From NCBI RefSeq assembly GCF_013184545.1, contig NZ_JAAOJA010000005.1, positions 124,001 through 188,000 on the forward strand: a DNA stretch of 64,000 bases, read 5' to 3'. The translations under genes and the position numbers were made by a program. Source of the DNA: Pseudomonas tumuqii. Lineage in GTDB: Bacteria; Pseudomonadota; Gammaproteobacteria; Pseudomonadales; Pseudomonadaceae. Positions 1 through 7,392 of this stretch are shown here, in pieces. The notes under the pieces are model-generated. The model had not been told where the DNA came from. It was given only the letters and a program-made list of their open reading frames with translations, and did not search any database. How positions within the stretch are numbered: position 1 is the stretch's first letter; each line of letters starts with the position of its first letter.

Positions 1-299
1 CCATGCAGCAGGGCCTGCAACAGTCGCGGGCCAGCGTCGAACAGGTCGACGCCACCGCCCAGGCCCTGGCGCACATCACCCTGCGCATCGGCGAGATCGC
101 CGGCATCAGCAGCCAGATCGCCGCCGCCGGCCACCAGCAGAGCCAGGCCGCCGAGGAGATCAACCAGAAAATCCACGCCCTGCAAGGCCTGGCCAGCCAC
201 AGCCTGCAACTGCAACGCGACACCCTCGACCTCGCCGACCAGGTCAGCAGCCAGGCCAGCCGACAGCGCGCGCTGATCGAGCATATGCACGGGCACTGA
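1..299 (+). CDS. Methyl-accepting chemotaxis protein, C-terminal fragment (5' end outside window)
   Basis: The visible 98 residues are almost entirely heptad-patterned helix rich in Q, A, S and L, with the segment ISSQIAAAGHQQSQAAEEIN. This is typical of the last part of the cytoplasmic four-helix signalling domain of bacterial chemoreceptors, which bind CheA and CheW. The reading frame is open at base 1, so the gene begins upstream and the ligand-binding part cannot be seen. The stop codon is TGA at 297-299. There is no CheB/CheR-docking pentapeptide at the C-terminus. Class assignment is good; the stimulus is unknown. Confidence 0.75.
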   Translation, partial: MQQGLQQSRASVEQVDATAQALAHITLRIGEIAGISSQIAAAGHQQSQAAEEINQKIHALQGLASHSLQLQRDTLDLADQVSSQASRQRALIEHMHGH

Positions 300-967
300 T
301 GCCAAGGCGGTGGACAGATTCCGGCGGTAGGCGCCAGCCTGCTGCCGGTCAGCGCTTGGGAACATAGCCAGCACCGTCGCGAGAGCGTCTCCAGGCGTTC
401 GCGGCGAGGCGTGCAGCGTTCAGCTCGGCCGCGGCTCCAGCCAAACCTGGCCCTTCCCCAGCGCAGTTATCCACAACCGCAGGGTGGTTGCGCCTGCGCG
501 ACCCATCCGCTGGCATAGCGGCTGCGCATAGGGGGGAGGCGAAAGGCGACTTGCCGTTTAGCCGCCGAGTGCTTAAGGTCGAGCTACCTTTGCTGGCCCG
601 GTGCCAGCCTCCGCGTCAGCCGTTACCAAAAGGATATTTGGTATGTGTTGCCCATCACCCGATTGGCCCAGGCTTGCCATAGCAGCGCCGCGCCATGCCG
701 CCCCGCTTGGTCGTTGCGCACTGCGCTCGACGCACGGCAGCGGCAAGCTGCCCAGACAGCACTTATCCGCGCCGAATCGGTTGCGGGAAAACACGCGACC
801 ACGCGATTACCCACTGCTGACTGCCGTTACAGGTAATGGCTTGAACTGTGAGGCGCTTACGATAAGCGTCGGTGGCGTGCAGGCGGGCTTATCTGGGATG
901 CTGGGCTATTCAATAACGAAGTTTTTTAATTATTACTAAAGCTGTGATTTTTAGAATGGAACTTTGA
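300..967. other. 668 bp spacer without a convincing gene
   Basis: Several short frames overlap on both strands but none has protein-like composition or a good ribosome binding site. The left part is GC-rich like the core chromosome. Base composition drops sharply to AT-rich from about 900, just before the first accessory gene. There is one perfect DnaA-box-like 9-mer at about 465-473 and a short palindrome around 626-643. No integrase gene or clear attI site is visible here, although this is where one would expect it if the downstream array were a complete integron. Confidence 0.5.
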
Positions 968-1381
968 ATGAGTAATCGAATAGAAGGCCAGAACATAACG
1001 GAAACCATATCTGTGCATGGGTTTTTATCTGGTGCCACGATAGGTACATGGCAGGCAGATTACCCTTTGACCGCTCTCGACTTTGAGCACATAAAAAACG
1101 GTAAACCTATTACGTTTAACTGGGCAAACAGCATTCTTTTAGCAACCTTTGGTTTTGGATTAAACCTATTTGGGAAAGGAGCATCCCAATTGGCTGGCGT
1201 ACAGCAGCAGATATATTTCGGCGAGTGGTTAGCGCTAGGTGCAGGTATTTTGGTCTGTATTGTATTGTATCTGATAGGAGTTGCTCTACCAAATGACAGA
1301 AAGCTCATAATGAAAAATATTCAGGAGCATTTTACAAACTCTCCTAAACAACGTCGGGTAGTAAAAGGAGAGCAGCAATGA
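968..1381 (+). CDS. Hypothetical membrane protein of the AT-rich accessory segment
   Basis: A 137-residue protein that I do not recognise. It has a polar N-terminal half of about 50 residues, then two hydrophobic stretches, roughly residues 52-68 (SILLATFGFGLNLFG) and 88-108 (WLALGAGILVCIVLYLIGVA). A basic C-terminal tail follows. It is therefore probably a bitopic or hairpin inner-membrane protein. Its stop overlaps the start of the next gene (ATGA), so the two are translationally coupled and likely work together. Codon use is AT-rich, unlike the core genes, which suggests acquisition by transfer. It could belong to an integron cassette whose attC site has been damaged. Confidence 0.6.
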   Translation: MSNRIEGQNITETISVHGFLSGATIGTWQADYPLTALDFEHIKNGKPITFNWANSILLATFGFGLNLFGKGASQLAGVQQQIYFGEWLALGAGILVCIVLYLIGVALPNDRKLIMKNIQEHFTNSPKQRRVVKGEQQ

Positions 1382-1830
1382 CTTTTACGCGAAATAATCT
1401 ACCTAAGTCATACCGGCCATATGAAAGCCTAGTTGTTTGCAGTAACACTATTAATGGTGGTGGTCACATAGCTGCAATCGGAGAAACGTTACCTTTAATA
1501 ATAGGGAAAGGGGAAAAGCCACAAATTTGGCTTCAAGCATTAAATAATTCCGAGACCAAGGAATTTCTGTCTGTAGTAGAGAATTCTGTATCAAAACACC
1601 CTGCTGTCGAAGTTAAAGAAATTTCGGGCTCTGTAGTTGTGACTATTCAGGGGAAGCTTGTGCTAAGCGTTAAAGCCATATCTGATGATAGCGCAATAGT
1701 AGATGAACTGGACATGAGGCCTATTGGCCTGAATTTATTCGGTAACTCTTCCTCCATGACTGTTGGCGGTTCTACGTTCTCTCGTAACTCAATGTCGGGC
1801 GGTGGTGTTTTAATTGGACTCGGTGGCTAG
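1378..1830 (+). CDS. Hypothetical protein with glycine-rich C-terminus, coupled to the preceding membrane protein
   Basis: 150 residues with no recognised domain. The first 110 residues look like a mixed alpha/beta soluble domain. The last 40 are rich in G, S and N (for example SMTVGGSTFSRNSMSGGG) and resemble a short repetitive beta structure. The start codon overlaps the upstream stop by 4 bp, and AAAGGAGAGCAGCA just upstream is a strong ribosome binding site. The C-terminal pattern loosely resembles one in the next protein (HNH gene, residues about 218-250). Whether that is homology or only similar composition cannot be told by eye. Function unknown. Confidence 0.55.
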   Translation: MTFTRNNLPKSYRPYESLVVCSNTINGGGHIAAIGETLPLIIGKGEKPQIWLQALNNSETKEFLSVVENSVSKHPAVEVKEISGSVVVTIQGKLVLSVKAISDDSAIVDELDMRPIGLNLFGNSSSMTVGGSTFSRNSMSGGGVLIGLGG

Positions 1831-1835
1831 TAAAG

Positions 1836-1910
1836 TAATAGAGGGGCACGGTTTTCGCTTCTGTTTGATCACTCAAGCGAAACCATGGTCTGCCCTCGAT
1901 TGCCCTGTTA
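1836..1910. repeat. Palindromic intergenic repeat, copy 1 (diverged)
   Basis: Imperfect inverted repeat of about 75 bp. It begins TAATAGAGGGGCACGGTTTT and ends with the diverged complement TGGTCTGCCCTCGATTGCCC, with a central loop around CTTCTGTTTGATCACTCAAG. It is the most degenerate of five related copies in the first 9.5 kb. It lies directly after a stop codon. It also abuts the stretch 1911-1928 that ends in an attC-like core site, as if it had replaced the left part of an attC. Confidence 0.7.
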
Positions 1911-1928
1911 TCTAATCAAACGTTATGC
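1911..1928 (+). other. Remnant of an attC recombination site (right end only)
   Basis: The bases TCTAATCAAACGTTATGC end in GTTATGC (1922-1928), a near-match to the integron core G^TTRRRY. This core is complementary to GCATAAC at 2861-2867, at the far end of the following gene, as expected for the two ends of one cassette. No matching left half of attC is seen upstream, because a palindromic repeat occupies that position. Read as the 5' boundary of the HNH cassette. Confidence 0.55.
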
Positions 1929-1956
1929 ATTTCACACACGGATGATTGTAAAGTAA

Positions 1957-2835
1957 ATGACGAAAGTTATGAGAAAAGCCATACCTCCTAAAGTGAAGGA
2001 GATTTTAAGAAGCGAGGTTGGCTTTGGCTGCCCTGTTAAGGGATGCGGAAATCCATATCTTGAGTATCACCATTTTGACCCACCAGTAAGTGTTCGCCCT
2101 CATAATGAACCACGTGGAATGATTGCTCTATGCGCACAGCATCACAAGAAAGCAGATGGTGGTGCGTACACAATCGAACAACTCCATGCATTAAAGTCAG
2201 ATAGAACGAATGCAAAATTTGTAAAAGGAAACTTGGAGTGGCTAAGACGCGACCTTTTGGCCGTAGTCGGTGGTATTTTTTACTATGAAACGCCCAGAAT
2301 AATAGTAATCGATGGTCATGAACTCGTTTCATTAAAACGAGACGATGAGGGCTATTTGCGTTTGAGTATTAACATGTTGAGTATTAATGCCGAAGAGCGA
2401 TTAGTAGTAGAAGATAACTCATGGGAAAATATTGGCAGTCCAATTGATCTTCGTTGCCCTCCACAAGGTAAAGAACTGGAAGTGAAGTACGCAAACGGAG
2501 ATTTTCTTTATTTAAAATTCTTGGAACTGAACAGCTCCGATGAGGCGTCTAGAAGATACAAGAATGACGTGCTTAAGGATAACGACTCAGTGAAATTTCC
2601 AATTACTGCGGTCGAAGTAAATATGAATATCGGCGGTACTAATATTCAGTTATCGCCGGAGTCTACAACTTTCGGCGGTGGACAAATTAATGGAGGGCTC
2701 ATGTCGCATTGTGGTTGTGGCATACGGCTTGACGGCACGGGTGTTATATGGGCACAAAACCCTAAGTGGAAGCTGGCACAAAGAATAGAGCTAATTGATG
2801 GAACTAATGTTATTAAAGTAAAGTTCGGAAAATGA
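1957..2835 (+). CDS. HNH-nuclease-like protein with C-terminal beta-rich domain (cassette-borne)
   Basis: 292 residues. The N-terminus carries a zinc-finger HNH arrangement: Cys25 and Cys30 (CPVKGC), tandem His38-His39 (LEYHHFDP), Asn50, then Cys59 with His62-His63 (LCAQHH). This is the usual pattern of HNH endonuclease folds that cut or nick nucleic acids. The remaining 200 residues show alternating hydrophobic strands and a glycine-rich segment (about 220-250) ending near CGCGIRLDGTG. I do not recognise that part. The gene lies alone between attC-like sites, is AT-rich and has a weak ribosome binding site. It could be a defence nuclease, a toxin or a homing-type enzyme. No immunity or methylase partner is adjacent. 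Confidence 0.65.
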   Translation: MTKVMRKAIPPKVKEILRSEVGFGCPVKGCGNPYLEYHHFDPPVSVRPHNEPRGMIALCAQHHKKADGGAYTIEQLHALKSDRTNAKFVKGNLEWLRRDLLAVVGGIFYYETPRIIVIDGHELVSLKRDDEGYLRLSINMLSINAEERLVVEDNSWENIGSPIDLRCPPQGKELEVKYANGDFLYLKFLELNSSDEASRRYKNDVLKDNDSVKFPITAVEVNMNIGGTNIQLSPESTTFGGGQINGGLMSHCGCGIRLDGTGVIWAQNPKWKLAQRIELIDGTNVIKVKFGK

Positions 2836-2860
2836 GAACGTCGCATTATTTATCAACAAT

Positions 2861-2936
2861 GCATAACCAACCCATGCACCGGATGCCAAACCTCTGCTTC
2901 GCGCAGGTTTGTCACCGGTGATGACGGGCGTTAGAT
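2861..2936 (+). other. attC-like site 1 (end of HNH cassette)
   Basis: 76 bp site bounded by GCATAAC (2861-2867) and GTTAGAT (2930-2936), the latter a perfect G^TTRRRY core. Between them is an imperfect palindrome, including CAAACCT/AGGTTTG arms around CTGCTTCGCGC and outer CACCGG/CCGGTG arms. The left core is the reverse complement of the GTTATGC core that opens the same cassette at 1922. That is the relationship expected of attC sites split by cassette insertion. Confidence 0.7.
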
Positions 2937-2975
2937 TTTACCAAAAATAGATTTATCAACCAAGGAGATACACAC

Positions 2976-3416
2976 ATGGGAAGTTACATAGAAAGCGCTC
3001 TTACAAAAGGCGAGAAAGTTATTTATCAAGGGAAAATTAGTATTTGGTCGCTACTACCACTAATGGTTGTAGGCTTGATCCTTATTGGCTTTTTCGGTAT
3101 CGGGCTTCTATTCTGGATCGCAGCGGCAATTAGGTATTTCACAACGGAACTTGCAATTACCAACAAGCGTGTAATCGCCAAATTTGGTCTTATTAGTCGC
3201 TCTACAATCGAAATTAATATTCAAAAAATTGAAAGCATTCAAGTCAACCAAGGAATTATTGGTCGTATTTTCAATTTTGGATCTATCGTTGTGTCCGGAG
3301 CGGGCAATCCTCAAGCACCAGTACCTGGAATTTCTAGCCCACTAAACTTCCGCCGCGCATTCCTCGACGCCCAAGAAGAAAATGGCCAATCGCAATCCAT
3401 AGCACAACCCGCATAA
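2976..3416 (+). CDS. Bacterial PH-domain (bPH2/DUF304-like) membrane protein
   Basis: 146 residues. A short N-terminal segment with the GEKVIYQGK-type motif is followed by a hydrophobic span of about 30 residues (about 26-54) able to cross the membrane once or as a tight hairpin. A beta-rich domain follows, containing LAITNKRVIAKFGLISR and IEINIQKIESIQVNQGI. This is characteristic of the bacterial PH-like fold of the YdbS/YdbT type, found in small membrane-anchored proteins. The ribosome binding site AAGGAGATACACAC is strong. It is the only gene in its cassette and is flanked by attC-like sites. Biochemical role unknown. Confidence 0.8.
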   Translation: MGSYIESALTKGEKVIYQGKISIWSLLPLMVVGLILIGFFGIGLLFWIAAAIRYFTTELAITNKRVIAKFGLISRSTIEINIQKIESIQVNQGIIGRIFNFGSIVVSGAGNPQAPVPGISSPLNFRRAFLDAQEENGQSQSIAQPA

Positions 3417-3495
3417 GCCTAACAAACGATTCACATCGTTCGCTTCGCTCATTGGGACGTCCGCCAGCGGACGCCCCTTAACCTAAAAGTTATGC
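3417..3495 (+). other. attC-like site 2 (end of PH-domain cassette)
   Basis: 79 bp site directly after the stop codon, bounded by GCCTAAC (3417-3423) and GTTATGC (3489-3495). The inside contains the hairpin GGGACGTCCGC/GCGGACGCCCC and a TCGTTCGCTTCGCTC stretch shared in style with site 3. This is the size and layout of a chromosomal-integron attC. Confidence 0.75.
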
Positions 3496-3520
3496 AGGGC
3501 ACTATATTAGAGAGGGCACC

Positions 3521-3946
3521 ATGAATAAATTTGCATTTATCTCAGCGGTTATGATTACGGCAAGTGGATGCACGTCAATTGATGTTAGGCCAGTAGATCC
3601 TGCGTTAAAAATCAGCCATGTGTGCATTCAAGAAAATCCAAAAGTTCTGGTTACTGACTTTGTCCAGGTTGTTGAAGACGGCTTCGAACGAAATGGCATT
3701 TCAACAGAAATTATTTCGAACAACGCCACTAGCAAATGCGAATACGTTTTGACCTATACGGCCTTGCGCTCTTGGGATTTTACGCCTTACCTTTCTCACG
3801 CTGAAATAAGAATTAAAAATGCTGGCCGGCAAATCGCTTATGGTGAATATCATCTGAATGGCAAAGGTGGTTTAGACATGACGAAATGGAAGGGCACAAA
3901 AGCAAAAATGGACCCCGTAATAGATAAAATGTTGCAATCGCGATAA
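3521..3946 (+). CDS. Small lipoprotein of the Sbal_3080 type (cassette-borne)
   Basis: 141 residues with an N-terminal signal peptide ending in a lipobox-like SGC (Cys17). The mature part begins with SIDVRPVDPALKISHVCIQE, which I recognise from the family of small proteobacterial lipoproteins annotated as Sbal_3080 family. The rest is a compact alpha/beta domain with two cysteines (Cys36 and Cys72 approximately) that may pair in the periplasm. The ribosome binding site is AGAGAGGGCACC. It is AT-rich and alone in its cassette between attC-like sites. Function of the family is not known to me. Confidence 0.75.
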   Translation: MNKFAFISAVMITASGCTSIDVRPVDPALKISHVCIQENPKVLVTDFVQVVEDGFERNGISTEIISNNATSKCEYVLTYTALRSWDFTPYLSHAEIRIKNAGRQIAYGEYHLNGKGGLDMTKWKGTKAKMDPVIDKMLQSR

Positions 3947-4022
3947 GCATAAAATGTCGCTGAAATCACTCACTTCGTTCGCTGGGGCGGGCTAAAGCCG
4001 CCCCTCAGCTTAATCGTTGGGC
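3947..4022 (+). other. attC-like site 3 (end of lipoprotein cassette)
   Basis: 76 bp site bounded by GCATAAA (3947-3953, one base off the complement of the cassette's opening GTTATGC) and GTTGGGC (4016-4022), a perfect G^TTRRRY core. The interior holds GGGGCGGGC/GCCGCCCC arms and a CACTTCGTTCGCTGGGG stretch like that in site 2. The left core immediately follows the lipoprotein stop codon. Confidence 0.75.
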
Positions 4023-4082
4023 CTCATTCAGCACGTCGTGACGAACGAACCGTTTTCCGCAACCGCAAAGAGGAGAGTACGC

Positions 4083-4448
4083 ATGGAACTGTCCGAACTG
4101 ATCACGCTTTACACGGGTGCGTGGAGCGAACCTGACCGCGCGCTCAGACAGCAATTGCTCAACCGCGTATGGGCAGAGGACGGCACTTATACCGACCCCA
4201 CCGCACACACCGCAGGCAGAAAAGAACTCGTCGATCACATCGGCGGGTTCTTTGAGCAGTTCCCGGGAGCCCACTTTGAACTTACCAGTGGGATCGATAT
4301 GCATCACGGGAAGCTTCGCTTCACCTGGCGCATGGTGCTTGCGGATGGGAAGGTGTTTATGGAGGGAGTTGACTTCGGTGAGTTGTCGCCCGACGGCAAG
4401 TTGCATCGCATCGTCGGGTTCTTTGGGCCGCTTGCGCCCAAGCCATAG
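4083..4448 (+). CDS. SnoaL-like / NTF2-fold protein
   Basis: 121 residues from the ATG at 4083, chosen because AGAGGAGAG lies 5-6 bp upstream. A longer frame from 4017 would run through the attC core. The sequence has the SnoaL-like pattern: an N-terminal helix (ELITLYTGAW), then WAEDGTYTDPTAH, a ligand-cavity strand set (FTWRMVLADGKVFMEGVDF) and a final IVGFFGPL strand. NTF2-fold proteins of this size are small enzymes or binding proteins for hydrophobic compounds. It follows attC-like site 3 and may be the last cassette. Its own attC would be expected near 4440-4540 but a palindromic repeat sits there. Base composition is closer to the core than in the other cassettes. Confidence 0.8.
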   Translation: MELSELITLYTGAWSEPDRALRQQLLNRVWAEDGTYTDPTAHTAGRKELVDHIGGFFEQFPGAHFELTSGIDMHHGKLRFTWRMVLADGKVFMEGVDFGELSPDGKLHRIVGFFGPLAPKP

Positions 4449-4468
4449 ACCGCAGGCAGGCTCTCGAA

Positions 4469-4540
4469 TAATAGGGGACAGACCACGGTTCTTCGCTTCT
4501 GCTTAATCATTCAAGCGAAATCGTGGTCTGTCCCCTATTA
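4469..4540. repeat. Palindromic intergenic repeat, copy 2 (best preserved)
   Basis: 72 bp with near-perfect ends: TAATAGGGGACAGACCACG at the left and its exact complement CGTGGTCTGTCCCCTATTA at the right. The loop region contains CGCTTCTGCTTAATCATTCA followed by AGCG. It could form one long hairpin in RNA or single-stranded DNA. It lies between the SnoaL-like gene and the convergent LysR gene. Confidence 0.85.
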
Positions 4541-4561
4541 TCTATCGCCGCCGCATCTGGC

Positions 4562-5482
4562 TCAGCAGGAAAACCGCTCAGCCAGATTCTGCGCTTTGAA
4601 ATGCTCGACCAGGCAATCCACAAAGACGCGGGTTTTCGCCGGCAGCAAGGTATGCGCGGAGAAGTACACCGCTATATGCCCCGCGTCCACATACCAATCG
4701 GGCAGCACCCGCAACAGGCTGCCCTGGTCCAGATAGGGAAGGGCGTGCGGCAAGCTGACCAAGGCGATGCCCAACCCCATTTCCGCCGCGCGGCAGGCGG
4801 CATCCGGATCGGTCATGGTTATGCGTACCGGCAGTTCGATAGCCGCTTCTGCGTTGCTGCGATTGCGTAGCGTCCAGGGGCGGACCCGCCCCGTCTGTGG
4901 CGAGCGAACCAGGATGCCGGCATGTTGCGCCAGGTCGCTCGGTACCGCCGCAGGCGGATGAGCATCCAGATAACGGGCAGAGGCCACCAGGACCCGGCGG
5001 GCCGGTGCCAACTTGCGCGCCACCACCCCGGGCGACAGTTCCATCGCGCCGCTGATGGCGGCATCGAAGCCTTGAGCGATCAGGTCGACCGGGCTGTTAT
5101 CGAAGTGCCAATCGGGCGTTATCGCCGGATAGCGCTGCAGAAAGGCACCCAGCATCGGCACGACGTAATCGCGACCAAAGATAACGCCCATGCTGACCTT
5201 GAGCGTACCGGCGGGCTGCCCGGCGGCGCTAGCCAGGTTGGCTACGGCGCGCTGAATGCTGCTCAGGCCGCCGCGGACTTCGAGCAGGAAACGCTCGCCG
5301 GCTTCGGTCAGGGTCAGGCTGCGGGTACTGCGCTGAAACAGACGCACACCGAGACTGGCCTCCAGCTTGGCCACGCTCTTGCCCACTGCGGCGGGCGTTA
5401 TCCCCAGGCGGCGTGCGGCCTCGGCAAAACTGCCGGCCTCGGCGCTGCGCACGAAACAGTCGAGGCCCGCGAGCGTTTCCAT
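4562..5482 (-). CDS. LysR-family transcriptional regulator
   Basis: 306 residues from the start METLAGLDCF, preferred because GGAG lies about 6 bp upstream; an in-frame ATG 18 bp earlier lacks one. The N-terminal winged helix-turn-helix (FAEAARRLGITPAAVGKSVA) is followed by the linker helix and a LysR substrate-binding domain with the usual RP..LVASARYL pattern. It is divergent from the SDR oxidoreductase at 5603 with about 120 bp between starts. This is the classical arrangement for LysR control of the divergent gene and of itself. The effector is unknown. Confidence 0.9.
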   Translation of the reverse strand: METLAGLDCFVRSAEAGSFAEAARRLGITPAAVGKSVAKLEASLGVRLFQRSTRSLTLTEAGERFLLEVRGGLSSIQRAVANLASAAGQPAGTLKVSMGVIFGRDYVVPMLGAFLQRYPAITPDWHFDNSPVDLIAQGFDAAISGAMELSPGVVARKLAPARRVLVASARYLDAHPPAAVPSDLAQHAGILVRSPQTGRVRPWTLRNRSNAEAAIELPVRITMTDPDAACRAAEMGLGIALVSLPHALPYLDQGSLLRVLPDWYVDAGHIAVYFSAHTLLPAKTRVFVDCLVEHFKAQNLAERFSC

Positions 5483-5602
5483 AGCGTCTCCGTAAACCAA
5501 AAGGATCGAGTGAACAGAGTGATTGATGGATTATCGATATGCAATCGACGGTAGATACTCGTTTCATCCGGGCAAGTCGCCCGTTCAATCGGAGCAACGA
5601 GC

Positions 5603-6367
5603 ATGTCGAGCATCACCACTCCCAGCAGTAACAACCTCACTGGCAAAGTCGCCCTGATCCAGGGCGGCTCGCGGGGCATCGGCGCCGCCATCGCCGAGCG
5701 CCTGGCCCACGAAGGTGCGGCTGTGGCCATCACCTATGTAAGCTCGGCGGACAAAGCCGCCGAGCTGGTACGAGGCATCGAAGCGGCCGGCGGCCGTGCC
5801 CTCGCCATCAAGGCCGACAGCGCCGACGCCGACGCCGTACGTGGCGCCGTCAGCCAGACGCTGAGCCACTTCGGGCGTATCGACATCCTGGTGAACAATG
5901 CCGGAGTGCTGGCGATTGCACCGATCGAAGATTTCAGTCTGGAAGATTTCGACCGCACCCTGGCCGTCAACGTACGCAGCGTGTTCGTTGCCAGTCAGGA
6001 AGCCGCGCGGCACATGACCGAAGGTGGCCGCATCATCACCATCGGCAGCACCAATGCCGACCGCATGCCCTTCGCCGGTGGCAGTGTTTACGCCATGAGC
6101 AAATCGGCCATTGTCGGACTGACCCGTGGCATGGCGCGCGATCTAGGCCCTCGCGGCATCACGGTGAACAATGTGCAGCCGGGGCCGGTGGACACCGACA
6201 TGAATCCGGAGAACGGTGACTTCGCGGCAACCATGAAGGGCCTGATGGCGATCGAGCGCTACGGCCGCGCCGAAGAAATCGCCGCATTCGTTGCCTACCT
6301 CGCCGGTCCCGAGGCGGGTTACGTCACCGGCGCCAGCCTCTCGATCGACGGTGGCTTCGCCGCTTAA
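5603..6367 (+). CDS. SDR-family NAD(P)-dependent oxidoreductase
   Basis: 254 residues with the classical short-chain dehydrogenase features: cofactor motif GGSRGIG near residue 22, NNAG near 98, catalytic Ser near 148 (GSTN), and YAMSK near 163-167 with catalytic Tyr and Lys, then the PGPVDTDM segment. It ends with GASLSIDGGFA, the usual SDR C-terminus. It probably reduces or oxidises a small alcohol or ketone substrate in the cytosol. It is transcribed divergently from the LysR gene, probably its regulator. A palindromic repeat follows the stop codon. Confidence 0.92.
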   Translation: MSSITTPSSNNLTGKVALIQGGSRGIGAAIAERLAHEGAAVAITYVSSADKAAELVRGIEAAGGRALAIKADSADADAVRGAVSQTLSHFGRIDILVNNAGVLAIAPIEDFSLEDFDRTLAVNVRSVFVASQEAARHMTEGGRIITIGSTNADRMPFAGGSVYAMSKSAIVGLTRGMARDLGPRGITVNNVQPGPVDTDMNPENGDFAATMKGLMAIERYGRAEEIAAFVAYLAGPEAGYVTGASLSIDGGFAA

Positions 6368-6396
6368 GCCATCGCTATCAAAAAGCCCCGCAGGAG

Positions 6397-6468
6397 TAAT
6401 AAGGAACAGACCACGGTTTTTCGCTTCTGCTTGATCACTCAAGCGAATCCGTGTCCCCGATTGTCCTA
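6397..6468. repeat. Palindromic intergenic repeat, copy 3
   Basis: About 72 bp, beginning TAATAAGGAACAGACCACGG, with the loop CGCTTCTGCTTGATCACTCA and a diverged right arm ending TTGTCCTA. It lies between two convergent genes. Its right end overlaps the TAG stop codon of the AraC-type regulator (6466-6468), so the element touches or contributes the end of that gene. Confidence 0.75.
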
Positions 6469-7392
6469 TGCAGAGTTTCTAAAACGGGCCAGATCGCGCA
6501 GTGGCGGCGCACCGAACAGGCGGCTGTATTCGCGGCTGAACTGCGACGGGCTTTCATAGCCGACCCGGTAACTTGCCGAGGCGGCTTCCAGGCCTTCGCA
6601 GAGCATCAGGCGCCGCGCTTCCTGCAGGCGCAATTGCTTCTGATATTGCAGTGGGCTGAGGGCGGTGACTGCCTTGAAGCGGTGGTGCAGGGTCGAGGTG
6701 CTGAGGTTGACCTCGCGGGCCAGGTCCTCGATACGCATGGGTTGGTCGAAATGCTGGTTCAGCCATTCGATGGCGCGGGTGATGCGCTGGCCCTGGCTGT
6801 CGGCGATGGCGATCTCGTACAGGCGGTGGCCCTGGGGGCTGTGCAGCAGGCGGTAGAAAATCTCGCGCAGGGCCAGCGGCGCGAGCATGGCGATATCGCG
6901 CGGCGTCTCCAGCAGGCGCAGCAGGCGCAACACGGTGTCGAGCAGCTGGGTGTCCAGGCGATCCAGGTACAGCGCCCGGCGTGGGCCGGGATTGGGCACG
7001 CCGATGGGCCCCAGGTCGGCGATCAGGCTGGTGATCAGCGCCGGATCGATGTCCAGGCGCAGGCTCAGGTAGGGATGCTCGGGGGTCGCGTCGATCACCT
7101 GACCGGTAACCGGCAGTGTGACCGAGGCCACCAGGTAGTTCAGCGGGTCGTAGGTGTACTGCTCACCCGCGAGGCGCACATCCTTGCGGCCCTGGGCAAT
7201 GATGCACAGGCATGGCCGGTACAGCGTCGGTATGGGCAGGCTGGGTTGGGTCGCGCAGGCCAGGTCGAGACCGGGAATTGCGCTGCCATGCAGGCCATCG
7301 CCCGGACAATGGCGCTGGATCAAGGCGGCCAGTTCGGCCTGGCGAGAGGCCAGGCTGTCGTCGAGGGCTGGTTGGCTGACGAGGGGGGTCAT
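6466..7392 (-). CDS. AraC-family transcriptional regulator (AraC_N type)
   Basis: 308 residues. The N-terminal half is the AraC_N cupin-like effector domain (LYRPCLCIIAQGRKDVRLAGE). The C-terminal 100 residues carry two helix-turn-helix units (MRIEDLAREVNLSTSTLHHR and VGYESPSQFSREYSRLFG). AGGAG lies about 10 bp upstream of the ATG. It is divergent from an SDR/monooxygenase pair starting at 7693 and probably controls it. The 300 bp between the two starts holds only regulatory sequence. Confidence 0.92.
   Translation of the reverse strand: MTPLVSQPALDDSLASRQAELAALIQRHCPGDGLHGSAIPGLDLACATQPSLPIPTLYRPCLCIIAQGRKDVRLAGEQYTYDPLNYLVASVTLPVTGQVIDATPEHPYLSLRLDIDPALITSLIADLGPIGVPNPGPRRALYLDRLDTQLLDTVLRLLRLLETPRDIAMLAPLALREIFYRLLHSPQGHRLYEIAIADSQGQRITRAIEWLNQHFDQPMRIEDLAREVNLSTSTLHHRFKAVTALSPLQYQKQLRLQEARRLMLCEGLEAASASYRVGYESPSQFSREYSRLFGAPPLRDLARFRNSA

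Noticed and set aside
488..939. Overlapping short frames on both strands in the left spacer
   Set aside because: No ribosome binding site, no family pattern, and mutual overlap; treated as non-coding.
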